Shown: positions 24,348 to 34,203 of the stretch, one piece after another
Numbering within the stretch: the first letter of the stretch is position 1
Layout: each line of letters begins with the position of its first letter
Assembly (NCBI GenBank): GCA_963709085.1
Contig: CAVPVB010000007.1
Coordinates: 744,001-808,000, forward strand
Direction of reading: 5' to 3'
Origin: Rhodovastum sp963709085
GTDB lineage: Bacteria; Pseudomonadota; Alphaproteobacteria; Acetobacterales; Acetobacteraceae
DNA length: 64,000 bases
Notes under the pieces: generated by a model
Seen by the model: only the letters and a program-made list of their open reading frames with translations
Database searches by the model: none
What the model was told of the DNA's origin: nothing
Translations under genes and position numbers: made by a program

Positions 24348-25637
24348 TCAGGCCGAGCCAAGCAAGCGCGACCGTCCCGCCAGCGCTCCGCTCACCGCCG
24401 CCGTGCCGCCCGCCACCACGAACAGCGCCGCCGCCCCCGACCAGTCGCCGGTGGCGTCGTGCAGCACCCCCACCAGCAGCGGGCCGCCGGCCGCCAGCGT
24501 GTAGCCCACGCTCTGCGCCATGCTGGAAAGCGCCGCCGCGGCGTGCCCGTCGGCCGCGCGCTGCACGATCATCATCATCGCCAGCGAGAACGCCGCCCCC
24601 ATCCCGATCCCCAGCGCCACCGACAACCCCCATTGCCAGCCCGGCGGCAGCCACAGCAGGCCGAGGAAGCTGGCGGTGGTCAGCAGCATCACCCCGGCCG
24701 CCGGGGCGCTCTGGTGGCGCAGCCGGGCCACCAGCAGCGGCGCCGCCAGCGAGGCCGCGGTCTGCGCCAGGATCGAAACCGACACCGCGAGCCCGGCGGT
24801 CACGGCGTCATCGCCGCGGCTGCGCAGGATCGGCGCCAGCCAGCCGAACACGGCGTAGGCCAGCGCCGATTGCAGCCCCATATACAGCGTGACCTGCCAG
24901 GCGAGCGGATCGCGCCACAGCCCGCCCACCCGTCGCAGCCGCGTCACCCCCACGCCGCCGCCCGGGCCGATCCGGTGCCGCCAGACCCGCGCCGCCACCG
25001 CCATCGCCACCAGCGCCGGCACCGCCCAGGCCGCCAGCGCCGCGCCCCAGTTCCCGCCGAACGCCAGCCGCAGCGGCGCCGTGATTCCCGCCCCCGCCGC
25101 CGCGCCCACGCACAGCACCATGGTGTACAGCCCGGTCATCAGCGGCAGCCGGTCCGGGAAATCGCGTTTCAGCAGCCCGGGAATCAGCACGTTGGCGACC
25201 CCGATGGCCGCCCCGGCCAGCAGCGAGCCGCCCAGCAGAAGCGCGAACCCGCCGCCGCCGCGCAAGGCCGTGCCCAGCATCACCGCCGCCAGCGCCAGCA
25301 GCGCGGTGCGCTCGATGCCGAATCGCCGTGCCCCCGCCGGCGCCAGCGGCCCGAACAGGCCCAGGCACAGCACCGGCGCGGTGGTCAGCACCGCCGCGCC
25401 CCCGGCCGAGAGCGGCAGATCGCGCATCACCTCATTCAGCACCGGCCCGATGCTGGACAGCGACGGCCGCAGGTTGAAGGCGATCAGCGCAATGACGCAG
25501 CCCGCCGCGATGCGACCCACATGCTGGCGCGAAGCCATGCCGGCATGGCGGGGCAGGTCCCGGCCGGCACGGGTCTGCGGCTGGTCGGGAATGTCCGGTA
25601 GCGCGGCCGGGGCCGGTGCCTCCTGATCCATCGGCAC
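24348..25637 (-). CDS. MFS transporter, CynX/NimT type
   Basis: About 429 residues with 12 predicted membrane helices. NLRPSLSSIGPVLNEV at the start of helix 1 is the signature of the CynX/NimT group of major-facilitator carriers; RRFGIERT and LLKRDFPDRLPLMTGLYTM are the usual loops. The substrate is unknown; cyanate, nitroimidazole or acids are handled by relatives. A GTG at 25637 is 8 bases from the ribosome binding site ggagg; an ATG two codons later is the alternative. Divergent from cydD. Confidence 0.8.
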   Translation of the reverse strand: MPMDQEAPAPAALPDIPDQPQTRAGRDLPRHAGMASRQHVGRIAAGCVIALIAFNLRPSLSSIGPVLNEVMRDLPLSAGGAAVLTTAPVLCLGLFGPLAPAGARRFGIERTALLALAAVMLGTALRGGGGFALLLGGSLLAGAAIGVANVLIPGLLKRDFPDRLPLMTGLYTMVLCVGAAAGAGITAPLRLAFGGNWGAALAAWAVPALVAMAVAARVWRHRIGPGGGVGVTRLRRVGGLWRDPLAWQVTLYMGLQSALAYAVFGWLAPILRSRGDDAVTAGLAVSVSILAQTAASLAAPLLVARLRHQSAPAAGVMLLTTASFLGLLWLPPGWQWGLSVALGIGMGAAFSLAMMMIVQRAADGHAAAALSSMAQSVGYTLAAGGPLLVGVLHDATGDWSGAAALFVVAGGTAAVSGALAGRSRLLGSA

Positions 25638-25727
25638 GCGAATTTCCTCCCCCGATCGTTGTCCGGCAGACTCCGGCCCCGCTCCGGGCCTGTCAATCCT
25701 CCCCTCCGCTCTGCTACATGCCGCCGC

Positions 25728-27395
25728 ATGACCCAGTCCAAGACTGCATCCCGTGCCTGGATGCGCCAGCAATCGAGGGCGGGGCGGCGTGACATCCAGC
25801 CGGTCGTGCTGCTCGGCATGGCCGGTTGCGCGCTCGCCATCGGCCAGGCCTGGTGCGCCGGCTTCGCCCTGCAGGCGGCGCTGCTGCCCACCCCGAACGT
25901 CCGCCCGCTGCTGCTGCTCGCCGGCTTCGCCGTGCTGGCGCTGCTGCGCGCCGGGCTGTCCGTGCTCGCCGAGCGCGCCGCCTTCGAGGCCGGTGCCACC
26001 GCGCGCCGCCGCCTGCGCACCGACGCGCTGACCCGCCTGCTCGCCGCCGGCCCGTCGCTGCTGCGGGGCCGTCACTCAGCCGATCTCGCCAGCGTGGTGG
26101 TGGACCGCATCGAGGCGGTGGATGGCCTGTTCGTCCGCTGGATGCCGGCCGTCGTGCTCGCCAGTGCGGGGCCGATGCTGGTGCTGGTGGCGACCGCCTT
26201 CGCCGACCCGATCGCCGCCCTGGTGCTGGGTGCCTGCGGCCTGATGGTGCCGGTCGCCATGGCGCTGTCGGGCATTGGCGCGTCGGTCGCCTCGAAGCGC
26301 CAGTTCGCCGCCCTGGCCCATCTGCAGGCGCGCTTCCTCGACCGGGTGCGCGGCATCGCCACCATCGTCATGCACGGCCGCGCCGGCGACGAGGCGCTCG
26401 CCCTCGGCCGGGCCGCCGATGAGCTGCGCCGCCGCACCATGCGGGTGCTGCGGGTGGCCTTCCTGTCCTCGGTCGCGCTCGACCTGGCGATGGCGCTGGC
26501 CCTGGTGGTCATCGCGTTGCGCTATGGCGGGCAGTCCCTGGCCGGCACGCTGGCCAGCCCCGGCACGGCGTTGTTCGTGCTGCTGCTGGTGCCGGAGTAT
26601 TTCGCCCCGCTGCGCGCCTTCGCCGCCGCCTATCAGGAGCGCTTCCACGCCAGCGCCGCCGCCGATGCCCTGGCCACCCTGCCGCCGCCGCCGCCGCCGG
26701 CGCCGGTGCTGCCGGTGCGCAACGTGCAGGCGCGCGGCGTCACGGTCGCCTTCGAGAATGTCACCCTCACCTGGGACCCGGCCCGTGGCCCGGCGCTGGA
26801 CGGGCTCAATTTCCGCGTTCCCGCCGGGGAGATTCTCATCCTCATCGGCCCGTCCGGCGCGGGCAAATCGACGGTGATGGAGATTCTGCTCGGTTTCGTC
26901 CGGCCGCAATCCGGCCATGTCACCTTCAACGGCGCCGACATTGCCACGCTGGTGCCGCAGGCGCTGTCGCGCATGACCGCCTGGATCGGCCAGCGCCCGA
27001 TTCTGTTTGCCGGCAGCATCCGCGACAACATCCGCTTCGCCCGCCCCGAAGCCACCGATGCCGAGCTGGCGGAGGCGGTGCGCCTCGCCCGTGTCGACGG
27101 CTTCACCGCCGGGCTGCCGCTCGGGCTCGATACCCAGGTGGGGGAGGGCGGTTACGGCTTGTCCGGCGGTCAGGCGCAGCGCATCGCCATCGCCCGTGCC
27201 TTCCTGAAGAACGCTCCGCTGCTGCTGCTCGACGAGCCCACCGCGCATCTCGACCCGGCCACCGAGGCCGAGGTGCTGGACAGCCTGAAGCGCCTGACGG
27301 TCGGCCGCACCGTAATCCTGGCAAGCCATTCCTCCGCAGCCCATGGTTTCGGCGGAAGGCGGCTGGACCTAAGAGCAGGCCGAGCCGCCGCCTAA
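25728..27395 (+). CDS. cydD: Thiol reductant ABC exporter subunit CydD-like
   Basis: 555 residues: an N-terminal six-helix exporter domain (RRDIQPVVLLGMAGCALAIG onward) and a C-terminal ATPase with Walker A GPSGAGKST, Q-loop WIGQRPILFAGSIRDNI, signature GLSGGQAQRIAIA and Walker B LLLLDEPTAHLD. The LSGGQAQR form and the Gln-Arg-Pro Q-loop are characteristic of CydD, which with CydC exports cysteine or glutathione to the periplasm for cytochrome bd assembly. No cydC, cydA or cydB follows, so it is an orphan here and could be another ABC exporter half. Confidence 0.7.
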   Translation: MTQSKTASRAWMRQQSRAGRRDIQPVVLLGMAGCALAIGQAWCAGFALQAALLPTPNVRPLLLLAGFAVLALLRAGLSVLAERAAFEAGATARRRLRTDALTRLLAAGPSLLRGRHSADLASVVVDRIEAVDGLFVRWMPAVVLASAGPMLVLVATAFADPIAALVLGACGLMVPVAMALSGIGASVASKRQFAALAHLQARFLDRVRGIATIVMHGRAGDEALALGRAADELRRRTMRVLRVAFLSSVALDLAMALALVVIALRYGGQSLAGTLASPGTALFVLLLVPEYFAPLRAFAAAYQERFHASAAADALATLPPPPPPAPVLPVRNVQARGVTVAFENVTLTWDPARGPALDGLNFRVPAGEILILIGPSGAGKSTVMEILLGFVRPQSGHVTFNGADIATLVPQALSRMTAWIGQRPILFAGSIRDNIRFARPEATDAELAEAVRLARVDGFTAGLPLGLDTQVGEGGYGLSGGQAQRIAIARAFLKNAPLLLLDEPTAHLDPATEAEVLDSLKRLTVGRTVILASHSSAAHGFGGRRLDLRAGRAAA

Positions 27396-27399
27396 GAAT

Positions 27400-27470
27400 G
27401 GGGTCCAGGGGCCTATGGCCCCTGGTGGGTGCAGGGCAAAGCCCTGCCAGGGTCCGGGGCAGCGCCCCGG
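27400..27470 (+). repeat. Triple-palindrome repeat, copy 6
   Basis: A complete copy that fills the space between the stops of the convergent cydD and MCP genes: arms CCAGGGGCC/GGCCCCTGG, CAGGGC/GCCCTG and CCGGGGC/GCCCCGG. Confidence 0.9.
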
Positions 27471-29465
27471 TCAAGCCGCACGACGCCCCGTTATCCTCTC
27501 CGCAAACGCCGCCACACTGCCAGCCTGAGCAGCCTCCAGGGCAAACGTCAGGCCAAGCCCGCCTCCTTCGGCCACCCGCACGGTAAACGGCAGCCCGAAG
27601 CCGAGCCCATCGAGCGTCAGTGTCCCGCGTGCCCCGGCTGCCAGTGCCGGCCCGTCTTCCACCCGGGCGCCGCCGGCGGAAAGGTTCACCAGCCGGGCGG
27701 CGACCGGTGCCGCGCCCGCCGCCGCGATACAGCAGGGCAGGTTGGTCGGGTGGCGCACGTCCCGGCGGCGATCAACCTCGGTGGTCGAGGTGCGGACCAC
27801 GCGCACCACCATCTGGCGCAGCTCGTTCACCGCCGTGGCCAGCCCCTCGGCGTTGGCGTGTACCGTATCGGCGGCCTGCCCGGTCTGCTCGGCCTCGGTG
27901 GACACTTCGCCGGTGCGGCTGGTCATTTCCCCGGCGGCGCCGGCGGTGCTGCCGACGCTGCGGGCGATCTCGGCGGTGGCCGCCCCCTGTTGTTCGACCG
28001 CGGCGGCGATCGAGCCGGCGATGGCGTCGATTTCCGTGATGGTCTGCTCGATGCGCTGCACCGCCTGCACGGATTGCCCGGTGGCGTTGCGCACCTCGGC
28101 GATGTGGCGGCCGATTTCCTCGGTGGATTTCGCGGTCTGGGCGGCGAGTTGCTTCACCTCGCTGGCCACCACGGCGAAGCCGCGCCCGGCCTCGCCGGCG
28201 CGGGCGGCCTCGATGGTGGCGTTCAGCGCCAGCAGGTTGGTGCGGGCGGCGATTTCGGCGATCATGTCGGCGACCGAGCCGATGCGGCCGACCTGGGTGT
28301 TCAGCGCCTCGATGCTGGTGCGGGTTTCCTGCCCGGCGGTCACCGCGCGCCGCACGATCATGGTGGATTGGGCCACCTGGTGGCCGATCTCCTGGATGGA
28401 GGCGGAGAGTTCCTCGGCCGCGCTGGCCACCGCCCCGGCATTGGACATGGCCGCCGCGGCGGCTTCGGCGGCGGCGCGCGCCGCGGCGCCGGTGCGCCCG
28501 GCCGAGGCGCGCATGGTATCGGCGGTTCCGGTCATGGCGCTGGTGCGCTGCATCACTTCGCCGAGGGCGCGACTGCTTTCGGTTTCGATCGTGTCCGCCA
28601 TGGCGCACAGCGCCTGGTGCTTCTCGGTCGCGGCCTGCCGGCGCTGGGTTTCCTGTTCGGCGGAGAGGCGCCCGGCCTCCACCAGGCGCTGCTGGAACAC
28701 AACCAGGGCGGCGGCCATGCTGCCCACCTCGTCGCGCCGTTCGCTGCCCGGGATGTCGCCGGAAAGATCGCCGCCGGCGAGGCGCAGCATGGTCGCGCGC
28801 AGCAATCCGACCGAGGTGACGACGTTGCGCTCGACCGCCCAGGCCGCCAGCAGCATGACCGCGAGGATGCCGCCGCCGATGCCGGCCAGGCGCAGCATCG
28901 AGTCGCGGAACAGCGCATCCAGATCGTCGGTATAGGCGCCCGACATGAACACCATCTGCCAGGGCGCGAAGCGGGTGACGGCAGTGACCTTGCGCAGGGG
29001 TTCCGTCTGGCCGGGCCTGGGATACAGGTAGGTGAACATGGCACTGTCACGGCCGGCCAGCGCTTCGGTTGCGAGGGTGAAGATCGATCGGCCGCTGGCC
29101 ACATCGTTCGGGAGAGATTTGCCTTCCATGTCCGGATTGGCCCCGTGCATGGCCATCAGGCCGGTATCAGTGCAGACGTACAAATAGCCGTTGCCATTGT
29201 CGAACCGCATGGCGTGCACGAGGTCACGCAACTGCGCCATCGCTTGCTCGCGGGTGATCCGTCCGGCGACGACCTGCGCCTCCAGCGAGCGGGCGATCGA
29301 ACTGGTCGTGTCCACCGCCACCTGCAGCTTTTCCACCCGGTCGTCGATCATGCGCTGGTGCAGCATCACAGCCCCGAGCCCGGCGGCGGCGACCAGGCCG
29401 AGGGCGGAGAGCCCAACCAGCAAGGCCAGCTTGGTGCGCAGGCGAAGGCGGCTCAGCAGGGACAT
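27471..29465 (-). CDS. Methyl-accepting chemotaxis protein with C-terminal PilZ domain
   Basis: 664 residues, ATG at 29465 with ribosome binding site ggagaag. A first membrane helix (about 12-35) is followed by a periplasmic single-Cache domain (NGNGYLYVCTDTGLMAMHG), a second helix, HAMP (LLRATMLRLAGGDLSGDIPG), and the cytoplasmic signalling tip EIAARTNLLALNATIEAARA with GRGFAVVASEVKQLA. The last 95 residues add a PilZ domain: RRRDVRHPTNLPC and NLSAGGARV carry the RxxxR and N-x-S-x-x-G c-di-GMP motifs. It should link an external signal and c-di-GMP to the flagellar motor. Confidence 0.9.
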   Translation of the reverse strand: MSLLSRLRLRTKLALLVGLSALGLVAAAGLGAVMLHQRMIDDRVEKLQVAVDTTSSIARSLEAQVVAGRITREQAMAQLRDLVHAMRFDNGNGYLYVCTDTGLMAMHGANPDMEGKSLPNDVASGRSIFTLATEALAGRDSAMFTYLYPRPGQTEPLRKVTAVTRFAPWQMVFMSGAYTDDLDALFRDSMLRLAGIGGGILAVMLLAAWAVERNVVTSVGLLRATMLRLAGGDLSGDIPGSERRDEVGSMAAALVVFQQRLVEAGRLSAEQETQRRQAATEKHQALCAMADTIETESSRALGEVMQRTSAMTGTADTMRASAGRTGAAARAAAEAAAAAMSNAGAVASAAEELSASIQEIGHQVAQSTMIVRRAVTAGQETRTSIEALNTQVGRIGSVADMIAEIAARTNLLALNATIEAARAGEAGRGFAVVASEVKQLAAQTAKSTEEIGRHIAEVRNATGQSVQAVQRIEQTITEIDAIAGSIAAAVEQQGAATAEIARSVGSTAGAAGEMTSRTGEVSTEAEQTGQAADTVHANAEGLATAVNELRQMVVRVVRTSTTEVDRRRDVRHPTNLPCCIAAAGAAPVAARLVNLSAGGARVEDGPALAAGARGTLTLDGLGFGLPFTVRVAEGGGLGLTFALEAAQAGSVAAFAERITGRRAA

Positions 29466-29604
29466 GGAAACTTCTCCGGGGTGCGGATGCGCCCAGTGTT
29501 TGCCCCGCCACGTAAAGGGCGAATGAACGGCGCCACCGGCTACCTGCATGCACCGGGCGCGAATTGGTGCATTCTGGGGGGACGAACCCCATGGAGTTTC
29601 GACC

Positions 29605-29994
29605 ATGCCGTCCCCGACCCGCCGCTTTCTGCTCACTTCGGCCCTGGTCGCGCTATCCGGCGCCGCCGCCGCGCAGCCCTATGGCGGGCCGCCCCCGGGT
29701 GGCCCCCCTCCTGGCGGCCCCCCTCCTGGCGGACCGCCGCCCTATGGCAGGCCGCCTTATGGCGGGCCGCCGCGTGGCTACGAGCCGATTCCGGATCTGC
29801 GGGTGGAGCGCGTGCCGCCGCCGCCGGGCCCGCAATATATCTGGCGCCCCGGCCACTGGGTATGGAACGGCCGGGGTTATGTCTGGGTCTCCGGCGCCTA
29901 CCTCCGGCGCCAGCCGTACTGGCATGAATGGGTGCCCGGCGGGTGGGTCATGCGGCACGGCACCTGGGTGTGGGTGGCGCCGCACTGGCGGTAG
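29605..29994 (+). CDS. YXWGXW-repeat secreted protein
   Basis: 129 residues. A Tat-like start (MPSPTRRFLLTSALVALSGA) is followed by a Gly-Pro-rich stretch encoded by 15-base tandem repeats (GGPPP repeated), then tryptophan-rich strands WRPGHWVWNGRGYVWV, WHEWVPGGWVMRHG and TWVWVAPHWR. This is the pattern of the YXWGXW proteins of unknown function, believed to act at the cell envelope. Possible start at 29605 without a strong ribosome binding site. Confidence 0.75.
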   Translation: MPSPTRRFLLTSALVALSGAAAAQPYGGPPPGGPPPGGPPPGGPPPYGRPPYGGPPRGYEPIPDLRVERVPPPPGPQYIWRPGHWVWNGRGYVWVSGAYLRRQPYWHEWVPGGWVMRHGTWVWVAPHWR

Positions 29995-30015
29995 GTTTCG
30001 GCCCATACGCAGGAA

Positions 30016-30043
30016 CGGCACGATGCGGATACGCATCGTGCCG
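30016..30043. terminator. Strong intergenic hairpin
   Basis: A perfect 12-base-pair stem (arms CGGCACGATGCG and CGCATCGTGCCG, GATA loop) lies between the convergent YXWGXW gene and the GH15-like gene. There is no T-run, so it may be a terminator for either side or a processed element. Confidence 0.5.
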
Positions 30044-30069
30044 ATACCAAAATGACGACGGTTCTCTTG

Positions 30070-30088
30070 CGTTCCGCAGCGCGGAACG
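30070..30088. terminator. Second intergenic hairpin
   Basis: An 8-base-pair stem (arms CGTTCCGC and GCGGAACG, AGC loop) 19 bases before the end of the GH15-like gene. Together with the stem at 30016 it marks the downstream border of the accessory operon. Confidence 0.4.
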
Positions 30089-30106
30089 AAATGGAGGGGA
30101 AGCGCC

Positions 30107-31465
30107 CTACTTAGCCGCAGTCTGAAGCATCGTGTGCAGCGCGAGCATCAGATTGGCTTCAGTCCATAACAAAGGAGTGACATCGTTCGCCACGTAGCGT
30201 CCGCGACGCAGATAGTAGAGTTCGGGGCAGAGCCAGTTCGCCGAGTTTGCCTCCCGCTGTGTCAGTTTTAATTGAGAAAGCCTCTCGTAGCCACCGATAT
30301 TGAGTATAATTGATCGTCGTAGCCACCAAATAATGTGTCTTGGCCAAATTTTCCAACGGACAGTCAGTTGGGCCAGCGAGCGGTTAAAATAATGTACTTG
30401 CTTGGAAAGGTCACTCTGCGCACCTCCCGCGAGAAATTTTTGCCCATAAATGACAGACAGGATCGGGTCGAAGATACACCATTGCGCCTCCTGACCAATC
30501 GTAACCAGGGCATCACGGGCCGACATATCCTCGCTGACGTTGATGGTCCGTTGGTTCTCTGCGACCCGAAGATCGTAGTCGGCGCACCAGAACGAGTTGC
30601 CGAGATAACGCCGGATACCCACCTCGCCCTTCAGGGTAGTCTCGACATTTTCAAGTATTTGGTCCCGGTGCTCGGTGCCGACAACGTCCAGCGGATAAAT
30701 CAGGAACAGCAGGGCGCCATCGGCTTTTCTGGCATCTGCGCCGTCGATGCATTCCCAGGGAAGAATGCGTTGCAACGCCGAGCGCCCGTTCGCGATCAGC
30801 GTATCCAGTTGCAGGTCCCCAGAATCCATCGGGACAACCTTACGGAAGGTCTCCAACGCCGCCACGACAACGCCGATGCTGGAAGCCTCAACCTTCCGCT
30901 TTTCCTCCCAATGTCCGCTGTCCTGGTCCTGCCAGTAGCGGACGGCATGGAAGAAAGCTGGAAACAGGCGCAGTAATGCCATGTCTTCCGCATCGAGTTG
31001 CAGCGCGCCAGCAAGGGACAGCCTGGATGCGAGCCACAAGAAATAGCCGAGTGCGTCGTTCTGGGCATGTGCCCAGTCCTCATCCACTTCTTTGAGTTTG
31101 CTTCCGTCAAAGCGGATATGCGGGCGGTTCATCGGCATATCCGGATTGGCAGACCCATCGATGATCGACTCAAAGCGATGGCGATGCCGCGCGAAATAGG
31201 TCAGGACGGATCGCACGGTTCTTACCGCTACCCCCACGTAGCCGATGACGAAATGCGCATGCGCGACGTGCATGTTGTCGCGCACCCAAACATGATCATA
31301 GCGCGTGTACTGGCCCCGGGCGCTGAGATGCGCTGCAGGGAACAGCCCGGTTGGCAGCGCCGGAAAACGAAACGTGTCGCTTCGGTAGAGAAAATCTTTG
31401 AGGTTAACTAGGTCATCGGCGGTGTAGGAATCACGGCGCCAGGGAAAGGTGGGCACAAACTTCAC
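30107..31465 (-). CDS. GH15/phosphorylase-kinase-like (alpha/alpha)6 protein
   Basis: 452 residues starting at a GTG (31465), ten bases after the stop of the TIR gene. YTRYDHVWVRDNMHVAHAHF, then DWAHAQNDALGYFLWLASRL and SGHWEEKRKVEASSIGVVVA, are the landmarks of the GH15-related fold shared by glucoamylases and phosphorylase-kinase regulatory subunits; the Trp-Glu-Glu block lies where GH15 enzymes carry their general acid. No signal peptide, so cytosolic. AT-richer than most of the window. A glycan-binding or glycosidase role is inferred from the fold; linkage to a TIR protein suggests a partner or target in that system. Confidence 0.65.
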   Translation of the reverse strand: MKFVPTFPWRRDSYTADDLVNLKDFLYRSDTFRFPALPTGLFPAAHLSARGQYTRYDHVWVRDNMHVAHAHFVIGYVGVAVRTVRSVLTYFARHRHRFESIIDGSANPDMPMNRPHIRFDGSKLKEVDEDWAHAQNDALGYFLWLASRLSLAGALQLDAEDMALLRLFPAFFHAVRYWQDQDSGHWEEKRKVEASSIGVVVAALETFRKVVPMDSGDLQLDTLIANGRSALQRILPWECIDGADARKADGALLFLIYPLDVVGTEHRDQILENVETTLKGEVGIRRYLGNSFWCADYDLRVAENQRTINVSEDMSARDALVTIGQEAQWCIFDPILSVIYGQKFLAGGAQSDLSKQVHYFNRSLAQLTVRWKIWPRHIIWWLRRSIILNIGGYERLSQLKLTQREANSANWLCPELYYLRRGRYVANDVTPLLWTEANLMLALHTMLQTAAK

Positions 31466-31475
31466 TGTAACCTGC

Positions 31476-34203
31476 TCAATCAGTATTGTTGCAATTTTGC
31501 GATGATTTTAGTTTCCGCACGGCGTCTAGGAAATCCCGTATCTTGGGTTCTTCGTCGGTGAGGTGCTGGGTATCAACGAAGTCCCATGCCTCGGTGGCCC
31601 GTCGTTCCGCTTCCCCCAGGCGGCCAAGCTGTTGCTCAGCACGCGCCGCCTCCATGCTCACCTCAATGCGTTCGCGCGCGTAACCGATACCGAAAATATC
31701 GCGCGCATTGTCAAATGATTTGAAAGCTGCATCATATTCCGGCGGCTTGATACGAAGCAATACCTTGGCAAGCCCCCAGTGTGCGTGTCCGCACTCGAAC
31801 GGATTTTTTGACAGCCCCTCGAGCGCCTTGGCGTACTCTCTTTTGGCGAGAGGCCATTGCTCTTCCTGGCAGTGCAGCCACGCTTGGCGACTGCGCGTCT
31901 GAAATGCCCGCCAGTCATTGGGCCGCGAGATTTTCAAACTATCTATGAAGGCACGCTCGGCTTTTTTGCGCCGGTCCCCGCGCTCAGAATCGGCCTGCGG
32001 ATCGATGCCAAGTATCTGGAAAAGCCGTGCATTGCATTGCCCGACATTGCACAGCGTCTGGCTGCGCTCGATCTCAATTTCGTGGAAGATCAACGACTCT
32101 GGTTCACAGTAGCAGCGCGCTTCGAGGCAAATCTTCTCTGCCTCATCATAGGCCTTGGCAGCTTCCCGAAGCAGGGAGATCGCCTGCGCCTTCTTGTCTG
32201 CCGGGTACTGACCAAGCGTCGCCTTCTTCGATGGCACCGCAGGTGTTCCAGGATTGTGCCAAGCGGAACATCCGTTCAGCCACGTCTGGCGCGCCGGATG
32301 ACGCGTTGAGTTCTTCCGTCCTGATCTTGATGCACTCTTTGATCGTCTTGGCAGCGCTGGAGAAGTCGCGCTTGTACTGCAGACAGACCGCCATATCATT
32401 CAACGTCCGGGCGTAACCGAGGCGATCGCCGCGTCGTTGAGCTGCCACATAGGTGTAGATGCCATGACAATCTTCGAGATGCCCCCTGTTGAGCATGAAC
32501 AGCACAAGGCTGTCGGCCAAGCGGTACAACGTTTCGGTGTCCCCATGACGGCGAGCAGTGTCATAGCACCATCGCACGTTCGGCCATTCGAGTTCGAACC
32601 AGTCGAGAGCGGCCTCGGCAATCCAGTGATTGTCCAGCCGGCCCTTGTCGATCAGCGCCGCTTGTTCCTTGGCTGCGCGGGCAAACCCGGCGGCGGCCGA
32701 CTTCTCCGCTTCGGTCACCTCCAGGTCCCCGTCAAGTTGGTGCGTTGCGAACTCGCGGATATAGCTCTCGATGCGGTATCGGTCGGATTCACCGGGGGCC
32801 CAGAGAAACTGTTGTCGGACCGCTTTCCCAAGAACAGCAGAACCGATGCCCGTCACGTGTTTTATAGCTTCACGACAAATTGGGCCCTGCAGTTGGCAGA
32901 GAAGCAAAAATGGACGTCGATACTTCTCTTCGAGCTGTTGAAACCGTGGTTTGAGTAGCTCCCCATAGACAATTTCCGTGTTTTTATGCCTATTGCGTTC
33001 AGCTTCCTCAAGAATATCAGTGAGGAGTACGCCATCGCCGCACATCTTTGCATACAGTTCAATTAAGAACGGATGGAATTGAAGCTGCGTGCATATCATT
33101 CCGATCAGATCACGGGACCTCGGATCACTATATTCGGTTGTTCCCACCGCGAGGCTTGCGCGCTTGCGAAATAGCTCGGCGGCGCTTGTGTGATCAAGGT
33201 TGGGGGGAAGCCAGACTGCCTGCTGTACCGAAAGGTGATTGCACGACACATAGACTACGCAGGACTTAGACTTAGACTCATCCGTTATCTTCCTCGCCCA
33301 ATCGACGATGATTTCCTGCAAGTCCGGGTTTTGGGTTACGTCGAGAACGACAAGCATACGCTGACGCCGGAACTGGTCTCGAAGGATACGATCACAATCC
33401 GCGGCCTCAGTTTGCTCCCGCCCCCTGAGAACAACGGCTGCCACCTTCAGGACGAGTGCCTCGTAGTCGTTGATGAAGGCGCAGTCCACCCACACTCCGC
33501 TGCCGGGCAGTTCGTCGGCTTGGCGCAGGTCGTATGCCACCTGCCGTACCAGCGTCCGTCGCCCGGAGCGAGGGGCACCGTTGACGACCACGAAGCCGCC
33601 GTTTCGAATCAGGTTTTTCAGATCCTCCCGTTCTTGGGCGCGGCCCATGAACGTGTCTGTCGGGGGATCGATTCCCCAGTTTGGCGGCAGCGCGCCTGTC
33701 AATTGCGGTGCCTGCGTCCATTCACGAAAGGCTCGGTCAACGGCCGCCACAAGATCCTTCTCAATGGTGGATCGGTTCGCCGTGATGTCCTGATATGGCT
33801 TCTTTGGCTCGTTTATGGCCTGGATTTTCGCCAACGCGCTCTCTTTAAAGAGATCGTTGCAGTCCGTGACGAACAACGGCAACAGTTCGAAGCCTTTGCC
33901 ATGCTCTTTCTGATGACGCCTCAGCATCTGCGGGATTTCGACCTTGGTGATATAATCGGAGGCGAAGAACTCCCGTGTCAGCAGGCATATCGCGGCGAAG
34001 GCACCCTCGATTTCCTTGGTGATGCGTGCTCCCCATTCCTCGCCAGCGGGAATGGTGTCGTGGTTCATGGCCACGACGGAATAGGATGTTAGCAATGATC
34101 GTAGAGTATCTAAAAGGTGCTTCGACTCGTTTTGATAGCTGACGAATATCTTGGGCCCATTCTCGGGTCCCGAGGTGGCTGGCCATACAATGATTTCGTT
34201 CAT
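31476..34203 (-). CDS. TIR-STAND NTPase-TPR protein, apparent frameshift
   Basis: About 908 residues after removing one base near 32225-32270. Residues 18-115 form a TIR domain (GPKIFVSYQNESKHLLDTLR, then TREFFASDYITKVEIP) with the likely catalytic Glu at 89. Residues about 183-400 form a STAND/NB-ARC-type NTPase: MGRAQEREDLKNLI, P-loop GAPRSGRRT (209-217, with Arg in place of the usual Lys) and Walker B MLVVLDV (Asp 288). From about 550 on it is helical repeats of TPR type, continuing in the second frame as KKAQAISLLREAAKAYDEAE to LGEAERRATEAWDFVD. The start is the ATG at 34203 with ribosome binding site gagaag. This is the layout of bacterial NLR-like immune proteins in which the TIR consumes NAD; the target is unknown. 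Confidence 0.75.
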
